Both the position numbers and the translations under genes were made by a program. A DNA stretch of 64,000 nt from Macrosoma leucophasiata. Lineage: Eukaryota > Arthropoda > Insecta > Lepidoptera > Hedylidae. The stretch spans positions 14,340,001-14,404,000 of the forward strand of contig JAWQUS010000026.1 of the NCBI GenBank assembly GCA_036365455.1, given 5' to 3'. The notes under the pieces were generated by a model. That model did no database searches. It saw only the letters and a list, made by a program, of their open reading frames with translations, and was not told the origin of the DNA. Below, piece after piece: positions 62,201 through 64,000 of the stretch. Every line of letters begins with the position of its first letter. The stretch's first letter is position 1.

Positions 62201-64000
62201 AAATTGTATCACTTGTGGTAGGCTAGAGGACGTGTACCACATTGTGGTGGAGTGTGAAAAGAGCTACTTAAATATCTGTAATATTAGATGAACATTGTGT
62301 AGATTTAAGGAATGTCGATGTAATTCAAAGCATCTTAGTTCATCCACTGAGTAATATTACAAAAACGCATTGCAATGGTATATCTCTATATATATAAAAT
62401 TCTCGTGTCACAATGTTAGTTATCATATATAGTCGTCTGGACCGATTCTCATGAAATTTTGTGGGCCTATAAGGTAATTGGGTAACCCTAAGGCGACACG
62501 AAATTCGTCGGGGCAGCTAGTTATTAGACGCGTTTTACCTGAAAATAAAACGCATATTAAAATACTTACCTCACTGGAAGCTTTATATTGAGAGAGCATA
62601 TCCGTTTCCGTATTTTTTACCAGATTTTAGTACCTATGTTGACTCCATTTCCTGAGTTCAGTGGCGCCACCTGGCGTTTTAGTTTACGTAAAAGTGCCGA
62701 GGGAATCTTAGTTCATTGGCTCGATTTCACCAGACAGAATTAAAGTGAAAGCTTCCAGTGCGGTAAGTATTTTAATATGAGTTTTATTTTCAGGTAAAAC
62801 GCGTCTATTAAAGTACTTGACCGTCACTGGAAGCTTTATATTGAAAGCCTGTTTGTTATCGTCTGGTGTCGCCACTTGCATCCTAAGATTTGCAATAAAA
62901 TGATAATCATATAGATTTATTCATCGCCAATGTGAAAGGACCTTAATTATGTATCTTTGTAAAAAAATCAACACAATAGAATTTCTTAACGTTCAGGTAA
63001 TCGTATTAATTGATTGCTAGAATTTCCTCCAAAGGATGATTATCCAGCCAACTTTTAGAGGCTACAGCTGATCGTGTACTTACTGGAGTGGCTGTAATAT
63101 AGTTTTAATCTAGTTAAATGAGTTTGCAACATTCCGCCTTTAATTTAATAATAAAATAGTTATTATAATCCAGAATACAGGATCGCGATAACGGTTACTG
63201 GAATTTAAAAGTAACTTCTATTCCGATTGTCTTTAATTACTGCATTCAGTCCGAGCCGAAATTATATTATCATCAGATTCTATACAATGATTAGGGTCAA
63301 TTTGGAGTAAAGTCAAATCATGTATACGTCTCCGTATACGTAAGGAGGGTACTTACAGTTTTCCACAACATTGCCTAAATGATTAAAAATTGTTTTAAAA
63401 TACTTAGACACTTGTTCGATTTCTATAACTTTTTCACATTTTGAACACTGTATAGGTATAGGTATACACTATATAATTTATAAAAGCAACAGTGTCGCGA
63501 GGACAAGGTTGCTGCGTTGTTGCTTGGACGGAAAACGAAACGCCAATGAACTAAGATTCACTCGGCACTTTTACATAAACTAAAATGGCTCGCGAACGCC
63601 AGGTGGCGCCACTGAACTCAGGAAATGGAGTCAACATAGGTACTAAAATCTGATAAAAATTACGGAAACGGATATGCTCTCTCAATATAAAGCTTCCAGT
63701 GACGGTCAAGTACTTTAATATGTAATATTACAAGTACCTGATTAGGCGACATTAATAAGTTACCACGGGGCTGGCATGGTCACACAGAGAAACAAAGTCC
63801 CTAATAAATATAGAATAAAAAATACAGGGTTAAACAAATCATCGTAACATAGATTCTTACAGAAGTGAACTGCATGGTTGTGGAGCGGCGACCCAGTCAC
63901 CCGACTCGCAGACGCCGTTTAGATTTTTCTTTGGAGATACTACACTCACTTAAAAGTCCATTCAACAGTAGGTTGTGGCGAGCCTCTGGCGTCGCAGGGC
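38667..64000 (-). CDS. Hemicentin-like extracellular matrix protein, 3' 17 exons (5' end beyond window)
   Basis: Exons on the - strand: 64000-63950 (partial), 61857-61647, 60122-59903, 59618-59392, 58380-58308, 57811-57630, 56954-56724, 56298-56136, 55242-55126, 54581-54487, 49320-49192, 48936-48835, 48326-48230, 47279-47160, 45125-44997, 39317-39192 and 38764-38667 (stop TGA). Every junction agrees in phase (2,0,1,0,1,0,0,1,1,0,0,0,1,1,1,1), giving about 789 residues. The order is five Ig domains, two TSP1 modules, a linker, two Ca-binding EGF modules and a 32-residue tail. Ig-TSP1-EGF order is that of hemicentin, a secreted basement-membrane linker. The vertebrate fibulin-type C-terminal domain and most of the G2F domain are not visible. 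One donor (after 44997, GTTCGC) is weak. Introns are packed with transposons. Confidence 0.85.
38859..39130 (+). mobile_element. BMC1-like short retroposon in the last hemicentin-like intron
   Basis: ACTGGTGGTAGAGCTCCAG to TTGCCACTTCCATGAC; near consensus, antisense to the gene. It ends about 60 bp from the penultimate exon. Confidence 0.85.
39472..40479. repeat. 1.0-kb inverted repeat (arms ~340 bp, spacer ~330 bp)
   Basis: The left arm 39472-39811 starts CTAACGTCAAACCAGGGTGA. It is reverse-complementary to 40141-40479, which ends TCACCCTGGTTTGACGTTAG, with a few mismatches. There is no ORF. It is either a long-TIR MITE or a foldback element, within a hemicentin-like intron. Confidence 0.85.
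40598..43611 (-). mobile_element. Non-autonomous LTR retrotransposon with identical 132-bp LTRs
   Basis: LTRs 40598-40729 and 43480-43611 read identical by eye and have TGTAG...CTACA ends. A 4-bp duplication GGAA flanks the whole (40594-40597, 43612-43615). On the - strand a primer-site-like TAGCGACCCTGCCAGTGCC follows the 5' LTR and a purine tract CAGGGGAGG precedes the 3' LTR. Each LTR holds AATAAA on that strand. The 2.75-kb interior is AT-rich without gag or pol, so movement must be in trans. Confidence 0.8.
43105..43235. repeat. Minisatellite inside the LTR element
   Basis: About three units of ~46 bp with core CGACTCCTCTGGTCATCA and TCTGTTTTTTCTTA. Confidence 0.75.
43740..44400. repeat. 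Lepidopteran dispersed repeat (GACGGACGGACAGACAGAC)
   Basis: It includes an (ACGG)n/(ACAG)n run at 44055-44080 and GGGTCCGTTTTTTACCTTTTAGG, followed by a Helitron-like ACCGATTCACGTGAAAC block. No ORF. Confidence 0.5.
44540..44637 (+). pseudogene. LINE reverse-transcriptase fragment
   Basis: The frame reads [20 protein letters not shown] then [13 protein letters not shown], the FLGI-LD--L-W--HI motif downstream of the jockey-type RT core. The rest is missing. Confidence 0.7.
44636..44977 (+). repeat. ~340-bp direct repeat, copy 1
   Basis: Starts TTCATTTTCTTGGTGTAT and ends GCGATGCCATAAT. The second copy is at 47353-47685, about 93% identical by eye. Confidence 0.8.
45157..45532. mobile_element. 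Palindromic unit with two inverted tRNA-like modules and 12-bp target duplication
   Basis: The left arm 45157-45286 is the reverse complement of the right arm 45351-45475. Each holds the tRNA-like module also seen at 2041-2116 (A box TAGCTCTATTGG, T arm GAGTTCGAGTCTC, 9-base anticodon loop). A 64-bp unique spacer separates them. The duplication AATATGTAGTAA (45145-45156 and 45533-45544) flanks the unit. It is 20 bp from the acceptor of the first EGF exon. Confidence 0.75.
45698..46973 (+). mobile_element. Mariner (Tc1/mariner, DD34D) transposon
   Basis: The left end AGGTTGGGGAAAAAGTCTTT and the inverted right end AAATTTTTCCGCAACCT delimit about 1.28 kb, the normal length. TA lies at both outer borders. 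It sits in the intron between the linker exon and the first EGF exon of the hemicentin-like gene. Confidence 0.9.
45873..46895 (+). pseudogene. Mariner transposase, two frameshifts
   Basis: It starts [20 protein letters not shown], then loses one A in a homopolymer near 45930. The frame continues from 45950 with helix-turn-helix and linker ([20 protein letters not shown]). Catalytic Asp codons are at 46328 (TGDEKW), 46604 (HHDNARPH) and 46707 (APSDFHLF). The second to third spacing is 2 nt short of DD34D, giving a second frameshift near 46665. The C-terminus [13 protein letters not shown] is intact. All three Asp remain, so inactivation is by indels only. Confidence 0.9.
47353..47685 (+). repeat. 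~340-bp direct repeat, copy 2
   Basis: Copy of 44636-44977, lying between two hemicentin-like exons; ends AATAGCGATGCCATAATT. Confidence 0.8.
47727..48070 (+). mobile_element. 5S rRNA-derived SINE, second copy
   Basis: GCGCATGGCCTCGCGGCC, CGATTAAGCTATACAGGCGC, GATCGGTGACCGCTAGTG and the CCCAGCAGTGAGACGTATCA tail. A head-only fragment lies at 46982-47000. Confidence 0.75.
48230..55242 (-). CDS. Two TSP1 modules plus linker of the hemicentin-like gene
   Basis: TSP1-1 (55242-55126 and 54581-54487): [24 protein letters not shown], then [21 protein letters not shown]1-2 (49320-49192 and 48936-48835): [31 protein letters not shown], then [14 protein letters not shown]. Both keep the layered WxxWxxW/R/Cys pattern and six Cys. 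The linker (48835 to 48230) is acidic ([10 protein letters not shown]). TSP1-1 ends phase 0 and TSP1-2 starts phase 0, so the modules join directly across a 5.2-kb intron full of LINE and transposon insertions. Confidence 0.85.
48391..48480 (-). mobile_element. BMC1-like 3' fragment
   Basis: GACGAACAAGCATGTAGTTC to CTACAGCCTATAGACG; truncated. A + 5' fragment is at 48146-48170. Confidence 0.6.
49384..49532. repeat. Inverted repeat of a dispersed element
   Basis: GTAGAAATTAAGCTTGCGGA...ACACTCC (49384-49430) is inverted at 49485-49530. The centre is CCCGACGTTTCGGTCGC...CACGGT, as at 895-985. Confidence 0.75.
49556..49757. mobile_element. Two BMC1-like fragments
   Basis: A - fragment (49556-49650, GGCAAACAAGCATGTAGTTC) and a + 5' fragment (49710-49757, GTGGTAGAGCTCCAGTGACG). 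Confidence 0.6.
49886..50350 (-). pseudogene. RTE-like LINE, C-terminal fragment
   Basis: The - frame carries [40 protein letters not shown] and [20 protein letters not shown], then [20 protein letters not shown]. This is the typical LINE C-terminus beyond the RT. The 3' end is GGCGTGAAGATACATACATA. It is 5'-truncated near 50350. Confidence 0.8.
50419..52222 (+). pseudogene. LINE endonuclease/RT fragment, interrupted and frameshifted
   Basis: It begins in the RT at [20 protein letters not shown], continues [20 protein letters not shown], then is broken by a retroposon (50596-50894). It resumes [51 protein letters not shown]. After a G-run frameshift near 51388 comes [10 protein letters not shown] (catalytic FADD at 51414-51425), then [12 protein letters not shown] and the [13 protein letters not shown]-terminus. 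It ends in an (AAG)n tail, as RTE-like LINEs end in short repeats. Confidence 0.88.
50596..50894 (-). mobile_element. BMC1-like retroposon inserted in the LINE, with target duplication
   Basis: The 8-bp AAAAATCT is present at 50588-50595 and 50895-50902. Removing the unit and one duplicate restores the LINE frame [15 protein letters not shown]. The unit runs from a T-rich tail to CTCTACCACCAGTA, so it marks full length (about 299 bp). Confidence 0.9.
52911..53166 (-). mobile_element. BMC1-like retroposon inside the long-TIR transposon
   Basis: TTTTTTTTATGTAATG to GAGCTCTACTACCAGTAA, with a ~25-base deletion after GGCAAGTATATTA. Confidence 0.85.
53260..53496 (-). pseudogene. ORF remnant carried by the long-TIR transposon
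   Basis: The - frame reads [60 protein letters not shown]. The pattern --HL-R--Y---LW------P-LP---WGW------Y---W resembles the C-terminal region of a transposon-associated protein family common in invertebrate genomes (from memory). Its possible splice sites do not fit the hemicentin-like phases, so it is assigned to the transposon. Confidence 0.5.
54288..54415 (+). mobile_element. BMC1-like retroposon, 5'-truncated with internal deletion
   Basis: AAATGGTAGTATTCAGCAC to GTATGCTTGTTTGCCAG. Confidence 0.7.
55365..55500 (+). repeat. Lepidopteran dispersed repeat (ATTATAAAGCTGAAGAG)
   Basis: Same block as 36600-36735. Both contain TCTCAGGAACT and TTAGATAGCC(C/T)ATTTATCGAGG. Confidence 0.6.
55840..56570. 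repeat. GGAGGGGA(A/G)TAGCCATATG repeat fragments around an Ig exon
   Basis: Two + direct copies (55865-56020 and 56378-56570, sharing GTGAGTTTCGTAGTAATAGA) and inverted ends (56055-56105) flank the Ig exon 56136-56298. A related inverted-end copy is at 60285-60395 (AGAGCAACAC ends). Confidence 0.65.
56136..64000 (-). CDS. Ig-domain block of the hemicentin-like gene (five Ig domains)
   Basis: Ig [16 protein letters not shown] across 63950/61857 to [19 protein letters not shown]. Ig [21 protein letters not shown] with [13 protein letters not shown] (61647-59903). Ig [21 protein letters not shown] with [15 protein letters not shown] (59618-58308). Ig [21 protein letters not shown] with [14 protein letters not shown] (57811-56724). 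Ig [20 protein letters not shown] with [15 protein letters not shown] (56954-56136). Each has the B-strand Cys, the C-strand Trp where expected, and the DxGxYxC F-strand (Ig A is YxC-less, ending VC-R). Most domains are split by an intron between the C and F strands, as in vertebrate hemicentins. Exons are GC-rich against AT-rich introns. Confidence 0.88.
56571..56648 (-). mobile_element. BMC1-like fragment with duplicated GAGGCCTAAGG
   Basis: CTCCTGAGGCCTAAGGCCTG to TTTAGCGGCAAGTAAAT; part of the middle is deleted. Confidence 0.65.
56973..57133. repeat. Inverted repeat in a hemicentin-like intron
   Basis: GGGATGAGAATAACGTTATT-ACAGGTCCATACATGACC pairs with 57092-57133; arms ~40 bp, spacer ~80 bp. 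Confidence 0.8.
57254..57341 (-). mobile_element. BMC1-like 5' fragment
   Basis: AACCGGAACACGATAATGCC to TAACACCAGTAAAA; diverged. Confidence 0.6.
58020..58230. repeat. MITE-like repeat with CCGAATCCGC(C/A)GGCC blocks
   Basis: ACACACGACCGAATCCGCCG and CCGAATCCGCAGGCCGCTCC, with inverted ACACACGGCC and GGACGTGTGATA motifs. Non-coding. Confidence 0.45.
58424..58640 (-). mobile_element. Helitron-like fragment
   Basis: On the - strand it ends GGGCGAAGTCGCGGGCACAA then CTAG; the upstream part has GTTTGTCCCGCCTAATCTC. Confidence 0.5.
59215..59372. repeat. Inverted-end repeat (ACGTGACAACGTC)
   Basis: TTTTACGTGACAACGTCTTT at 59215 is inverted as AAGACGTTGTCACGTCAAAA at 59351. The open frame within is not called as a gene. 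It is 20 bp from an Ig exon donor. Confidence 0.65.
59630..59770 (-). mobile_element. BMC1-like retroposon, 3' part
   Basis: TTTTTTTTTTTTAATG to CCAGAGGTCAAAGGAGTGGT with a deleted middle; 12 bp from an Ig exon acceptor. Confidence 0.75.
60868..60968 (-). pseudogene. Degenerate duplicate of the Ig exon at 61647-61857
   Basis: TAAAGTATCTCAC-GGCACATCCAA and GAGAAGCCT...CGCACGCGGTAGGCGAG-TGCGCCACT match 61636-61765, including the donor side, with a ~25-base deletion. Flanking CCATTTTGATCAAGTTTTGA occurs at 60705 and 61047, so the duplication was local. Confidence 0.75.
61912..61990. repeat. Tandem duplication of 37 bp
   Basis: CTTCGCACCGGTCACATTCC followed by ACTCAAACACACACAA, two copies. Confidence 0.9.
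62035..62155 (+). repeat. 3' end of the RTE-like LINE
   Basis: GTAGATGAGGCACGATGGTC, GATATCTAACGCTCTACACT, GGGACCTGGCGTGAAGATAC and a (CATA)n tail; same end as 24386 and 49886. Confidence 0.65.
62165..62360 (+). pseudogene. LINE C-terminal zinc-knuckle-like fragment
   Basis: The frame reads [32 protein letters not shown]. The C-x2-C-x7-H-x4-C pattern is typical of the end of jockey/R1-type LINE ORF2. Stops follow. Confidence 0.6.
62384..62522 (+). mobile_element. Helitron-like fragment
   Basis: (TA)n, ACCGATTCTCATGAAATTTT, then GACACGAAATTCGTCGGGGC and CAGCTAG. CTAG follows a short hairpin. Confidence 0.5.
62524..63722. repeat. Two linked inverted-end elements
   Basis: The first, 62524-62810, has ends AGACGCGTTTTACCTGAAAA pairing with TTTTCAGGTAAAACGCGTCT. 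The second, 62811-63722, has ends TAAAGTACTTGACCGTCACT / AGTGACGGTCAAGTACTTTA. Both share an inner GGAAGCTTTATATTGA and a GCGCCACCTGGCG block, so they are one family. Non-coding. Confidence 0.75.

Noticed and set aside
1..64000. CRISPR array, bacterial operon or viral gene cluster
   Set aside because: No regularly spaced short repeats with unique spacers were seen, and all supported genes are intron-bearing animal genes.

Overview
The window comes from an animal nuclear genome, almost certainly a moth or butterfly (Lepidoptera). Genes are split by GT-AG introns and lie in AT-rich, heavily transposon-loaded DNA. The repeats are of lepidopteran type: a BMC1-like short retroposon in about 30 copies or fragments, Helitron-like pieces ending in CTAG, tRNA- and 5S-rRNA-derived SINEs, a mariner, RTE-like LINEs and many palindromic MITEs. 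The species was not identified. Exon models were built by hand from reading frame, splice signals and intron phase. Family names rest on remembered family features, not on a search.

Layout. 738-4360 (+): last three exons of an ataxin-10 homologue. 5793-8125 (+): complete three-exon CZIB (C1orf123/UPF0587) zinc-binding protein. 11491-19321 (-): two-exon secreted Pro/Val-repeat, cuticle-like protein, with a 15-nt first coding segment next to a TATA box and a 5.5-kb intron. 19.4-26.6 kb: no gene seen, nested repeats only. 26648-30830 (-): complete four-exon ZW10. 31302-35237 (+): complete six-exon CCDC169-like coiled-coil protein, divergent from ZW10 across a 471-bp shared intergenic region. 38667-64000 (-): 3' part of a hemicentin-like extracellular matrix gene (five Ig domains, two TSP1 modules, two calcium-binding EGF modules and a short C-terminus in 17 exons), open at the right edge. 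Intron phases match at every junction of that model.

The genes do not form a pathway: ZW10 is a kinetochore/Golgi-tethering factor, CCDC169 is of unknown role, CZIB and ataxin-10 are cytosolic, and the cuticle-like and hemicentin-like products are secreted. The most unusual material is mobile DNA: (1) a 2.1-kb element with ~430-bp inverted ends studded with CGTCAGCTG motifs and a host-like ORF; (2) a 3.0-kb ORF-less LTR element with two identical 132-bp LTRs; (3) a palindromic unit carrying two inverted tRNA-like sequences, flanked by a 12-bp duplication; (4) an internally deleted LINE unit mobilised as a 369-bp retroposon with a 12-bp duplication; (5) 5S-rRNA-derived SINEs; and (6) tandem dimers of a near-perfect palindromic MITE at two loci.
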